Of a DNA stretch of 64,000 nt, positions 1-13,000 are shown piece by piece. Source of the stretch: Chrysaora quinquecirrha (lineage: Eukaryota > Cnidaria > Scyphozoa > Semaeostomeae > Pelagiidae); the NCBI GenBank assembly GCA_014526335.1, contig JACTAT010000002.1, positions 318,398 through 382,397 on the forward strand. The letters are read 5' to 3'. Under the pieces are notes generated by a model. It was not told the origin of the DNA and did no database searches. It saw only the letters and a list, made by a program, of their open reading frames with translations. The position numbers and the translations under genes were made by a program. Every line of letters starts with the position of its first letter. Position 1 is the stretch's first letter.

Positions 1-24
1 AAAAGTTCCTCCCCGCCATCTTTA

Positions 25-281
25 GCGTAATCGTCTATTGAAAAAGGCGGAATTTCATACCCAGATGTGGATCAAAAAGCACCAATAAGAAAGTAGCGCT
101 ACGTTGGCATTGTGTTTCAGACACCAATCAGCTTGCGGGATACAGCGGGAAGACAAAACACAATGTTGTCTAAAACACAATGACAATTCAGTACTTCTTT
201 GTGATCGGTACTTTACGATCTGCACCTGGGTATAGCTAAATTGCGCCTTTTTAGATTGTTTCGGTCTGTTTCTTACCTTCA
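25..281. repeat. Penelope-like 3'-end fragments, head-to-head
   Basis: Bases ~25-175 match on the minus strand, and ~175-281 on the plus strand, the 3' end of the Penelope-like element seen whole at 49740-50340 (shared AADWC/LKHNAN-like peptide and the tttcggtctgtttctgac motif). The two halves form a loose palindrome. Confidence 0.5.
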
Positions 282-681
282 TACACACTTTTTTTTATAA
301 GAATACAGTCTATAAGAATATTCAGGCTCAAAATTGCTGCAATTTAAGAATTATTTAAGAATAATCTGAGGCTCAAGCTTGATGAGGATCATTTTTATTT
401 CTCTGCGTTTTTTACACTGCACAATAAGTGTGATTGTCAGGCAACTGTTTGTTTTGAAATGCATACATCCTGTCTGACTCTTTGATACAGTAACTCTTTT
501 TATTAATAAAATAACAAATGACAAAGATTTGACTTATTTCTCTTCATCTTCAGGCCAATTTACAACATTGATGATTAAGAATAATTTAAGAATATTTTCA
601 GGCTCAGAATCGAATAAGCTTAAGAATAATCGAGGCTCGGCAAAAAATAAGGTATTCTTATAAAAAAAAAGTGTGTACTCT
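282..681. mobile_element. MITE family C copy 1 (TA target)
   Basis: About 400 bp with terminal inverted repeats: cacacttttttttataagaa at the left and its complement ending in aaaaaaagtgtgta at the right. Internal inverted motifs repeat 'cttaagaataatcgaggctc'. Flanks on both sides are the same Penelope 3'-end repeat, interrupted at TA, so this is a nested insertion. Related copies are at 58976 and 62693. Confidence 0.7.
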
Positions 682-760
682 AAAATGTCAGACCGAAAAA
701 AGCTTTAATGTCCAAAAGTGTTTCAGCTGTTTCTTGCAATGTTGAAATAGCCTTTCTACA
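682..760 (+). repeat. Penelope-like 3'-end fragment (right side of the interrupted copy)
   Basis: Continues the sequence broken by the MITE at 282-681: gtcagaccgaaaaaagcttt and tgtttcagctgtttcttgca, both found at 27270-27335 and 50283-50340. Confidence 0.55.
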
Positions 761-957
761 TAGTTCTGCAAGTTTTGCTTTTGTTTTTTTTTTTCGAAAA
801 GACAAGCAAGAGGTTACCTACGACATTTTTACGTAATACGTTTATTTAGGCCATATAAACCCATCTTTGCAGTGGTTGTGCGCTTCGCCGCTGACAGACA
901 ATATCCGACGATATTACGACTTTATTTTCGGGAAATTTTCATTTTCTATAGCATTAC

Positions 958-1019
958 CTTTTCATAATCTGCATCAGTAAATTTCTGCTTTTTGCCACCT
1001 TGAACTGGTTCGTCAAAAT
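958..1019 (-). CDS. CEBPZ: CEBPZ exon 31 (last one in the window)
   Basis: Encodes DFDEPVQGGKKQKFTDADYE then K, corresponding to the family's basic patch before a 'F.SAEEF'-like segment. It ends at a gtaatg donor in phase 0, so at least one further exon lies beyond position 1. Confidence 0.8.
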
Positions 1020-4000
1020 CTGCCAGGGAAGCAAGTAAAATTAATGTTATTGAATCTAAAATTTGTCTGAAAATATTTCCGAAATAACAAATTAATCAAT
1101 GATGTTATTTGAATTAGTAGTTTCTAGGACATTTACCTTCGTCTTCTGAGAAATCAATGTCGTCATAATCAAAATCTCCTGAAAAAGCAGAAAACTCAAT
1201 CAAACATATTCGTTATTTTTTGTGTTGAGTCACAGTTGCAGTCATCAACATTTTCATAACCATCATTATGATCACCATTATAATAATCATAACCATTATT
1301 ATAATCATCATCATAATCAACAGCATCATCATCACAATCATCCTCATCAGCATTGTTATCATCATCGTTGTCACCATCGTCATCATCACCACCGCAATGA
1401 ACATCATCATCAACATTATCATCGCCATAACTATTGTCACCATAATAATAATTATCATCATCATTATAATCATAATCGTTATGATCATCATCATCAACAT
1501 CTTCATCAACATCATTATCATCATTATTGCTATCATCATCATCATTATCATCAACATAATCATCATCATCATCATCATCATTATAATCATCATCAATATT
1601 TAAGATCATCATCATCGTCATTATCGTCATTCATCTTTAGCATCATCAGGTGCTGTGGCGTCGTGGTGCAATCCAACTGACTCGTGGTGTTAGAAGCTCA
1701 GTGTGGTCAGGGTTCGAGCCCAGCCACGGTAGCGTCACAGCCAGGGTCGAGGTCTCGATTAGTTAACCTACTACTGAGACATCATCATCATCATAATCAT
1801 CATCGTCATCATCGCCATGAACATCTTTACCATTATCATCATTGCGATGGTGGCCGCGGCCGTCATCTTTTCATAAGGTCCTCCGGACTTCTCACATAAA
1901 ATGTTATTTTTTCGCTGCCAATGTATATCTTAGTTATCAACGAAAATAAAGAATTAATGATTACCTTCATCAGAAGATTGGTCACTTTCATTGACATCAT
2001 CAAAATCATCATCATCATCTTCATCATTATCTCCTTCATCAGCCTTTTTCTTCTTTTTCTTCTTCGGCTTCTCATTCTTTGCCCTTTGCATTTCTCTAAT
2101 CATGAAAAAAAAATATTGTTTTAAATTGGAGCTGGCAAAGTAACGTAAAAAACATAGTGAGCAGACTGGAATTAGCATCGATTCTATGATGGGAAAAAAT
2201 GTTTTTATTCATTAACTAGGATATTTTTACTGACCCAGCAAAGTCGAAATCGTCAGCTTCGAGATCACTCTCTCCTACAAAAGGGAGTAACTATAATTTA
2301 AAAACAGAATGAAACAAACATAGTTTAATTTAAGAACTGATATGTTTAGATACTATCCAGAGATAGAGCGCAGATAATTGACAATAACAGACTGGCAAAG
2401 CCAGGACGTCATAAAATCTATTTTTAGAATTTCAAAATATGTTTTTTTTCTGAAAAATCATGAAAAATAATGTCGAAATTCCACAAACATTTCTTGTCCT
2501 TGCGATATGGGGGGACATTTTACTCGCTTGTCAAGCGTTGGCTAAACTAGGAGACATGTCGCGCGCGATATTGTATTCAGCGTGTCTCCCAGGGTGGCAA
2601 AACAAGCGAGTGACAAGCGAGTGACAAGCGAGCAAGTTGTGCTCCGAGTCGCGGAAACAAGGAAAGTTTCTCTTCTCTCCAAGAAACATTTGCGTGTCTC
2701 TCGCTACAAATGTTGTCGTGCGCTATAAATTTTTCCTAGGTGGCTAAACCTGGGTGACATCGAAAGGGCACGCGCGACATGTCTCCTAGTTTAGCCAGGC
2801 CTTCACTGGCATGTTAAGCCAACCCTGAGAGACACGCAGAATACAATGTTGCGTGGGACTGTCGCGTGCGACATGTCCCTAGTTTAGCTAGTTTTTAAAT
2901 AATTTTTTTTGACGTCACGGCTTTGCCTCACTATTCATCAAATAGAGTACTTTACCTTCTATATCCATGCTTTCTTCTAATTCGATTTTATTTTGTTTTT
3001 CCTTTTTTGAGCCTTCTTTTTCTGCTTTTCGCTTGAAATATCTAAGTTGGAGATCAAAAGGCATGAGACACGTTGCATGGTTGAATTTCTTAAGCAGGCC
3101 CTGGCCAAACGACCAAACATTGTTGGTCAAACATCTGCGATTTACCTTACAAGCAATGTTTACAGAATTTGCTAGCAATGTTTCAATGCAAAGTTGAAAA
3201 CATTGTTTGCTTGACGCAAGCAACAAATATTTAAGGAGCAATGTTTTGCGTATGGCGAAGCGGTAAAACAGTATTCTTGACAAGCAAATTTCACATGTTT
3301 AACAGCAATATTTGATCACCTTACAGGCCTGAGCCTATACCAAGTGACAGCCACTCATAACGCACAGACAAAAAATAAAAATAGAGTTTTGCATTGAGAA
3401 TAGGATATAATAACTTTACCTGTAGAAGAACATTTCATCTTCTCTTATATTCTCCTCCTTTCGGTTCGCAAATGTTTTAGAATTAACTGAAATAATAAAG
3501 AGAAATTATGCAGAAGGGTAATCATTTTATACTCTAATAGTTTATATTCATTTTATACCTCATTTACACTAAAACGGATCTGCTTCTCCCAGACGGCCAA
3601 AGATCCTACGTTTAAGTCAATATTGTGCAGCAAATCTAGCTCTTTCGTTTGTCAAGCAATTTTTTGTGACGTGGTCAAATGATCAAACATTGTTGATCAG
3701 TCATTTGAGATTTGCTTTACAAGCAATGTTTAACCGGTGGCAATGTTGCAAAACAATTCTTGAGAAACAGAATAGCTTAGCAATTTTTCTTGAACAGGAA
3801 CATTTTCTGCTACTAGAAAGCAAAACATTTTTGATGAGTGATGTTTTGTGACGTGGCTAAAGGTTTGGACACGTCACAAAACATTGCTTGACAAGCAAGA
3901 CCTGAATTTGTTAAACAATTTCTATGAGAAAATTATAAAATGTTTGACGAGCAATGTTTTGCGGCGTGTCCAAATGGTAAACCATATTCCTTGATACACA

Positions 4001-7000
4001 AATTTCTAATGTTTGACAAACAACGTTTAATCATCTAGCCAGGGCGTTAGAAAGTTATTAAAGAAATAATCAGACTATCTTAAGTTTGAAAACAATCTCG
4101 CTTACCCGGTTGCTCTGATAAACGCTCTGATACTTTCTTGGGCTAAAAAGGAAACAAATGAACTTTTATATCCAATCTTTATACCCGTCTACATTTTTGC
4201 TGTTAATTTTTTGTGCCAGTTAGAAAGATAGAAACAGTAGCCTTACCTGCATAATCGATTTTCCATGATCTAAAAATAAAGACAAATTGATCAGTTATTG
4301 TTTGCAAACATTAAGAATTTACTGAATTCAATTTCTAATTTCATACATTAAAAGAACACAGGCAACTTCGAGGGCAACCATACCTTTCGGATTCTTCTTT
4401 GGGTTTTTGTACATGAATCGATCAAGGAACCTGAAAAAATTGCAAATATCAAACAGCAATACTACAGTAGAAATCCGGGCATAAGAACCTAAGTTTTTTT
4501 AACGCAGGCAGTTAAAGTTCTTATGTAATGAGGCATGCACTTTATTTAGAGTGAAGGACCAAAAGAGGGTCCTAAGCAATGGCCAGAAAAAGTAGATTTT
4601 GAGTAGTACGAAATTTCAAAATTGCGAGAAAAAGCAGACACATAACAGGCATTTAAGTATGTCCACAGATGTTTCTGCTCATCTTCGTAAAGCATGGTTG
4701 AAAGAATAGCAGGTTTAAGGCCCTGCTTTCCGTGGGCTATGCTTTGGAGTATATGAAAAGAGGTACTTTGACACACAGTTTTGTATTTATTTCTAAAAAG
4801 TGAGTTAAACTCTTTATTGAGGACAGACGTTCTTTGTCAGGTTTTCACAGGTTGACCATAACTACTTGCACTCTCTTCGACTAAGCGCACACCCGAATAC
4901 ACGCACCCTTTAAAATCCAAAAAAAAAACACAAGTTGCTCAAGAAAATATCTTAACACTAAAAATGAGACGGATAAATCCTTTGGTTTCTACCTTGTCAG
5001 CGTGAAGTCTTGAAGTGGGTCACCTTTGTATTCTATTTGTTGATCCTGGAAAAGGACAAATTTAAAGTAGCTTGTTACAAAAAAGCGTCACTATTTTTTT
5101 GCACCAGCATTACCAGTTATCGTACGGTAGACTTATTAATTTCCGCGCCCTCACCAGCCCAAAACCCTGCTACAGTTACCAGTTTGAGCGATCTCATTTT
5201 AGTGTTAGCCCCGGTTTCATGAGCGATGGCTGGATTCAGGTAATCGTAAGTCTAATCAAGTCTAATCGTATCATCGCCATTTAGTGTACTTAAGTCAAGG
5301 GACAAATTTCTTCGACATTGCAAATTTTTGAAAATGGGTTTGTTTGTTTCTCTAGTTATAATCAACGTCGTGTTATTATCTGACGTGTCAATTCGCGATG
5401 TGATAGGCCCCTAAAATAATAGAAAAGCATCGCATGACAACAGGCCAAAATCACGTCAAAAGAGGTCTGGGACGGCGCGGCATTTTTCTGGAAGATGGCA
5501 GTAAACTTCAGTAAGGGAATCCTCTCCGCTGCAACGATCTGGGAACTGCGGTCACTTTAGGAGAGGTAGTGCAGCGAATTGTGTTTCAAATTCACATTTT
5601 ATTGGAGTTAAAGTGAAAGAAAGGATTCAAGTCCCAGTTTTTCTGCTCAAGGAGACATTTAATGAAGTATTTTCCTTTTGGGCATATAGTTTATTGAGTT
5701 TCTGCAAACATTTTCAATATTCATTGTCCCAGATTCATTATCAAATTTTGCCTTTATTTATTTGTGAACTAGAAACCAATTAAGCTCCGCTAACCTGAAG
5801 CGACTGCAATCTCGGTCGTTGTACTCGGACAGGATTCCCTTACTAAAGATGTCCACGATCTTCTAGAAAAATGACGTGCCGACCCAGACCTCTTTGATAA
5901 GGTTTATTGATGCTACTGATGTTGTACTTCTGAGTCATGACAGCATATTAGTTACAGTAAGTGACTACATACGTTGACATACGCCCCAGAAGAAGCAAAG
6001 CTTATCGACTCTGGGGCGCTTACTTACATACCAAGTTAAAACAGTTGTAGTTAGAAGCAGCTGCAACTACCTCGGAAATTTGGTTCGAAATATGTTTGGT
6101 CCAGGCCTTCAAATCCACGAATTTGCATTCATATTTGTTAGATATACCTAGTTAGATAATCTAGGAAAGTAGAATTTGAAAATTTAACTCTACTTACGTC
6201 GAGAATAGACTGTGCAAAGTGGCTGACTGACGGATGAAAATGACGTAACAGTGGATGAATCTCCCATGCACAAGAGTACTGGGCACCACAATACAACGGA
6301 TTACGGCTTGTGATGTCATAGCTTGTGTTTTTCGATTCTGAATTGCGAAATGTCCAACCGGCTTTAGAGTTCTGTGAATCAGTTTTATGGGAATCTGTTG
6401 TTGTATGTTGCTGACTGGTCGATTCTTCATTTGGAGCGGTGAAGCTATTTTCTTCTATATCCTTGAAATTTTCTTCATCGTCATCTTCCTAACAATAAAC
6501 CAATAAGTCTCTTGCATTAAATTTGTGGCAGACAAAGATTTTGTCGCGACTGGTCTATACATAAGTAGATATAGAAAAGTTTTTCTCTGCAAAGTATACA
6601 AAGTAGTATTCATACATATAGTACAGTAGTATATAGAAACAGAGCGAAAGGTTTTACTCTCTCTTGAAATGGTCATACTCTAGCATTTCTCTATCAAGTA
6701 CTGCCAAAGTAATTGTTACAATATACAATACACTCAATACAATATACTGTGATGCATTCAATGAACATCGAAACAAAGCAGTTCAATACAATTTAATAAT
6801 GAATAACACTTTATAATAATATAAAAACGATACAGTCCAAAACAGTGCAATACAATACAATACAAACAATACAGTACAATACAATACAATGGCAAAAAAC
6901 AATATAATGCAATACCATGCAAAAAATTCAATACAATAACAAAACAATAGTATTATAGTCTTAACCTCGGGCTGCATCGTAAGACTTTTGGCACCAGGCC

Positions 7001-10000
7001 TCGCTTTGAGTACCTAAACATGCAAAAACACGCAGTCTATTAAAACGCGAAGAAATGAAAGTATGCATGTAGTAGACATACATATTAGATTCGATTTCCT
7101 TCAAAACAATTTTATGCTCTATTCATTTGTCTCAAACTATTCTTATTCCAACCCCAGCGCTTATAGATTGGGCCAATAGACCTCCGACAAAATTTCTGTT
7201 GGGGTGAACCAATTATCAGTCAGCAGACCTATAAATCAATCAGTCAGTCAGTCAGTCAGTCAGTCAGTCAGTCAGTCAGTCAGTCAGTCAGTCAGTCAGT
7301 CAGTCAGTCAGTCAGTCAGTCAGTCAGTCAGTCAGTCAGTCAGTCAGTCAGTCAGTCAGTCAGTCAGTCAGTCAGTCAGTCAGTCAGTCAGTCAGTCAGT
7401 CAGTCAGTCAGTCAGTCAGTCAGTCAGTCAGTCAGTCAGTCAGTCAGTCAGTCAGTCAGTCAGTCAGTCAGCCAGCCAGTCAGTCAGTCAGTCAGTCAGT
7501 CAGCCAGCCAGCCAGCAACCCAGTCAGTCAGTCAGTCAGTCAGTCAGTCAGTCAGCCAGCCAGTCAAGTGTTTGGTATTAAATTGGTAGCAAAATTTTTT
7601 AATCACCTCTGATACGAGATACAACAATCCGCATATAAATGCCGGTTCTTCATAGGCAGCCATCTGCATCAATCTTTTAATGAATGCCTGTTTCAAAAAG
7701 AAAATTTAAATAAGCCACAGGCTGAAAAATGCATATAATACAGAATATAATTTACATACCCTTCGTTTGTTCCCTTGGCCAAACTCTGCTTTTCATCAAC
7801 GGATGATTTTTCCTAATTTTCTACATTTTATTTTGCACTCATGGTTGTTTAAAACCGTATAAAAGACCAAATTTTGTGATTCACACAAATAAATCATTTC
7901 AGCAGTGAACTCTTAGCAACACCATATTCCCTTAGACACATTATATTTAAAGCCGTGCGTATGTCAACACAGCGCACAGTCAGAACTATATGTCGATTGC
8001 TAATCGGCGATTTTTTTGGAACTTGTTTATCGCAACTGACCTGTCGACATAAGCGCTCTGGCAAGTGCTTGGCAACAAGTTCCTTTCTGACGGCAACTAG
8101 TCGGCGCCCAGTTCAAGAAAGTTGGGCATGTTCCACTTCTGCGATTATTTCACAGCTGATTCCCGTCTGTCGCAGGATCAACTATATCCTATACGTTCTG
8201 ACTAGTTGTTGAAGTGTCAACATAAGTTAACAGTTACAAACAACCAGTTAATGTAAAGCTGTGGCTAAACTACGAGACATGTCACGCATGACATTGTATT
8301 CAGCGTGTCTCCCAGGGTGGCTGGCGTACATGGGAGTGACTTGCAAGCAACATATTCTCCGAGTCGCAGATGCAAGAAATGTTTCTGTTGTCTCCCAGTA
8401 ACATTTGCATGTCGCTCGATAAAAATTTTGTCGCGCGCGTTACAAAGTTTCCGAGGTGGCTAAACTGGGAGGCGTCGAAAGGACATGTCAAGCGGGACAA
8501 TGTCTCCTAGTTTAGCCAGGCATTTTGTTCATTTTTTTCATAGATCGACAAAAGCCTGAATTAAGGCCTGGCTAAACTAGGAGACATGTTGCGCATGACA
8601 TTGTGGCACGTGACATGTCCCCTTTATGTCTCCCGGTTTAGCCATTTCAGAAACATAGACAAGCACATGTTTCTAGGAGGCAACAGAAACATCTCTCGTC
8701 TCCACGACGTGGAGGACGTGTTTCCCGCTCATCACTCGCATGTTTAGTTACCTTAGGAGACACACGGAGTACAATGTCACACACGACATGTCTCCTAGTT
8801 TTGCAACAGCTTAAACCTTAATCAAAGCAGGTCTAACGGTTTCTCAAAGGTGTGAAGAAGTTCTATCTCACCTTGATTCGATTCATTGCTGGATCAGCCT
8901 TAATTGATTTATAAATGATGTTCAGGAACATAGCATGTTTAGATGATGGTTTCACTCCATGATCAAGCAGTTTCTCGTATAATACACGATAATAACGATC
9001 AGACACTGATTTCCTGAAAAAAATAAGATAACATTTTGTACGCAAAAAAATACCACCACAGTACGCAAAAGACCACCACAGTAGGCAAAAAATTCCCCCA
9101 CATCAAGCGTAATAGCCCACCACAGTAATGCTTATCTACTTCGTTAGCGTGGGTAAGAAACATTAGCGTGGCCGCAGCCAATTTTCAACATAAGTTAATG
9201 TTACCTTGAGTCCATAACTTGAAATAGCAGCATCAGAGCCTAAAATAAAAGTATTTTTTTCATCAAATGACTCTTTAGGCCTTGGTCAAAAGATCAGTGT
9301 TGGTCAAACATATGATATGAATCTTTCCAAGCAATATTTACGTCACAAAACGTTTTTGACAAGCAGCATTTGCTTAGCAATAAAAACAACTTAAAAAAAT
9401 TTTCTGCTTTTGATAAGAAAAAATGTTTGAAAAGCAATGTTTTCGTTGACAAGCAAGTTTCAAATGATTTTGGCCAGGGCTTCACATCACAAAGATCCAG
9501 TAACTTAACTATCAACCGTTTCACCACTGGAAGGAGTATGATTGCCGTAGGACTCATTGTAAAACAATGCAAAACATTACATTTTCAGGATGTCGAAACT
9601 ATAGCAGTTTTTTGTAAAGCTCAATGCCTTCACCAAGGGTACTCTCAGAAATAGTTGAATTTGCTTGTGCTATAGCCTCCACAGGAAGACTTATATGAAA
9701 ATTAATAGGTACTTGGGAAATATTTCAGGGCTGAAAGGTTTAATCAATATTCAAGTTAAAACTTTATCTTTTCTAGGTCAAGGGGAATGTGTTTACAATG
9801 TGGAGCTTTGTTCATAAATGGAAATAAATGATCAAGGAACGACTGTAATGTATATAATTCAATGATTAGTGCAAATTAATTAATGGAATACGGCCTTTGG
9901 AATAATTAAAAATGTTTCTAGAGATACATTTTTTGAAGGTGAGTAATAGAACTCTAACCTGTACATTTGTGTGGAAATTGCTGACATGACAGACTTTGAA

Positions 10001-13000
10001 TAACATGTTCAACTGTTCATCATACGTGTCTTCTTCCCCTGGAAAATCAACCGAAAAACCCTATACTGATCACCTATACTGATTAATCATAATCATCAAT
10101 CAAATAAGCAACCAACTTAATCAAAAATTAGGAATCAAGATTCATATTTGTGAGAAACAGCAGAAACATCTCTGGACAGGTTCTTGCAAGATGATGGTGA
10201 GAAACGGGCAAGGGCTAGTCAATATATACTAAAACAGAGAGCTCATTTAGTTGTCAGCTGGCCCCAAGTATAACTTGAGAGCATGTCGGATCTAATCAGG
10301 CTTTGTATGCAGATTCTTAACCTACTGAACCACTTGGCCATGAGTCCTTGCAAGATGATGGTCAGAGACAAGCAAGGGCTAGTCGTATATACAAAAACAG
10401 AGACCACATTTATTTACCAATTTGCCCTAGGTATCATTTGTGACCAGGTTGGGTCTAATCAGGCTTTGTACACTGATGCTCCACCTACTGAACCACTTGG
10501 CCATGGGTTCTTTTAAGATGATGGTCAGAGACAGGCAAGGGCTAGTCTTATATAATATAACAGAGACCGCATTTATTTAGCAATCTGCCCTAGGTATCAT
10601 CAGTGAGCAGGTTGGATTTAACCTAGCTTTGCGTGCTGATGCTCGACCTTCTGAGCCACTTGGCCATGGGTTCTTTCAAGATGATGGTAGGAGACAGGCA
10701 AGGGCTAGTCTTATATACTAAAGCAGAGAGCGCTTTTAGTTATCATTTTGCCCTAGGTATCAGTTATGATCAGGGCGGATCTAATCAGACTTTGTACATC
10801 AATGCTCCAACTACTTAACCACTTGGCCACAGATTCTCACAGATTGTACTTGCTGCAGCAGTCTCTCTGAATAGCTCACGTCTGTATTCACACAAAGAGG
10901 ACTCATCAAAGCCAATTAATGCTAGGTGATGAAAAGCAGAGAGATCTGGAAAATACTGTTTCAAAATACAATCCAAAATATTTCTGCATACTGTTCCAAA
11001 GTATGCTCAAAAGTGTTTCTGCTTTCCATTGCTATCCTGAAGTGTTGTACAAATCAAAGTCGGTGCAAAAGAGACCTTGAAAACCTGCAGATGCTTTAGC
11101 AGTCAATCAGCAGATAGGGCAAAGCTACTATGTCCCTTGCTATGTCTAATGATTGTGATGACAGGATTAGGGACAGCAGAAATAACTTCAGTTAAAAACT
11201 ATGAGCTACCTTGTGCATAAGGAAATGCTCTGTTCACTCCAGTTAATAATGCACTCAGCATTTTCGTCTCTGATACTTTCTTTGTAGCAAATACCTTGAG
11301 AGAAAAAAATTTTTATTAAGTTACAAAATTATGTTCCGAATCGTATCACTCCAGTTTCTCTCAACTACTAAATGGATTTCAGGAAAAAAATTGTGGCTCT
11401 TGGGATAAAATAATTTCAGACTTATATGGAAGTAATTACGTGCAAAAACTAAATTTTTCAGCATTTTAGAGTGTGTCTTTCCAGTCAGGTGGAAGTTCTA
11501 ACAAGTTAGAGATCTTTGCAAGACCATGGTTGGAGACGGGCAAGGACTAGCCTCCCATATACTAAAACAGAGACAGGATTACATTGCCATTTTGATAAAA
11601 GGATTTTGGAACAAAATTTGTGGCTCTTGGGAATAAATAATTCCAGATTTACATGGAGGCTAATCTAACTAACTCTGAGTTAACATGCATTTCAGTTCAG
11701 TCAGTGAGAGGTCGTTACAAGTTGAAGGTTCTTGCAACACGGGCGAGGGCTAGTCTCTCATATACTAATTAACAGAGATTGGATTAAGTTGCCATTTTGC
11801 CATAGTAAGCACGCTATGAAAGACTCTAAGGTGTGATTTTCTCACAGCGTTTCATTCATTTTCTCCTGTGTGTTGTAGTTTCTGGGGAAATTGGGCTAAC
11901 CACCCTTCTCTGATGTGTGTCACTGGGGGCTTTATAGCAAGCCTTAGATTAAATAAACAATAACGTGTTGCAGGTGTTAGACATACCTTGAAAAAAGAGA
12001 AATAAATAGAGATCAATTTGCTTGCTATTTTGTTTTCTTTCTTTGTGATAATCATCTGGTTCAAGAAACAAATTGCGTAATACCTAAAATGTCAAATTAT
12101 ACTAATTATAGTAGTGAAAAAACATTATTATGAAAGAGCTTGATATTGATAAGTTCTGAGGCTGTTTCTGTTCCTGGAAGATACAAATTGAAACCAAAAG
12201 ACTTACTGTGTTTTTGGTGTAATATTTGGTCTGTATAGCAGTCTCTCGACTTCTTCAATTACGACCATTTTCATATTTGGGTGCTTCACAACTAAGAGAC
12301 ATAACAGTTCAATATAAGAAATAATCTTCAAATCATATCACTCATAGTCCATCTTTGATTCGGCTGTGCGCAAGGAGTGATGGACCATTTCATGAAGTGA
12401 GGTCTGATTTTCAAAGATTCTATCCTGTTTGAAAATGAAAGATGCACTAATATACGTCAAAATGATGAATGGTTGGGTCACTCTGGTTACATTAGTAAAA
12501 ACAGTCAACAGTAAACAATTTGTCTAACAAGAAAATTCTGGATGTTTTACAATAAATGATTGATCGGCCAATGTGGGCCTTAGACAACAAATTAGACAAC
12601 TAGCCGCACAAATTCTCAAGATGAAAGTAATTCCCTCATGTTTTATGGTAGACAAAGGAAGAGAGAGACATTAATTTTATTAATATATGGATAGATTTAT
12701 CGACATGTCAACTTACCAAGCTGAGTAAGCAGATATATGGCTCTTGATGCAACTTTTCTGTATGGATCACCGAGTTTATTCACTATTAAAATCAGCAATT
12801 TCTACGAAAGAGAGATTGAATGAGAGATCATACCATGAAATCATTATTAAAGATTATTGACATTGGATATTCCAAGAATGGGATAAATCTAAACGGTATG
12901 CATGCTTGTATCTCTTTACCTGCTCTTGTTCCGGTTTCATCGCTAGTAGCTCATAAAAAGCACCTAAAAGGATTGAAATCATAGAATATCAAATGTCTTG

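Noticed and set aside
1196..1680. Four overlapping long open frames rich in D, M, H or I
   Set aside because: All are readings of the (CAT)n microsatellite on both strands.
7204..7581. SVSQ-repeat protein
   Set aside because: A frame through the (CAGT)n tract; the period-4 repeat gives the same peptide in every frame.
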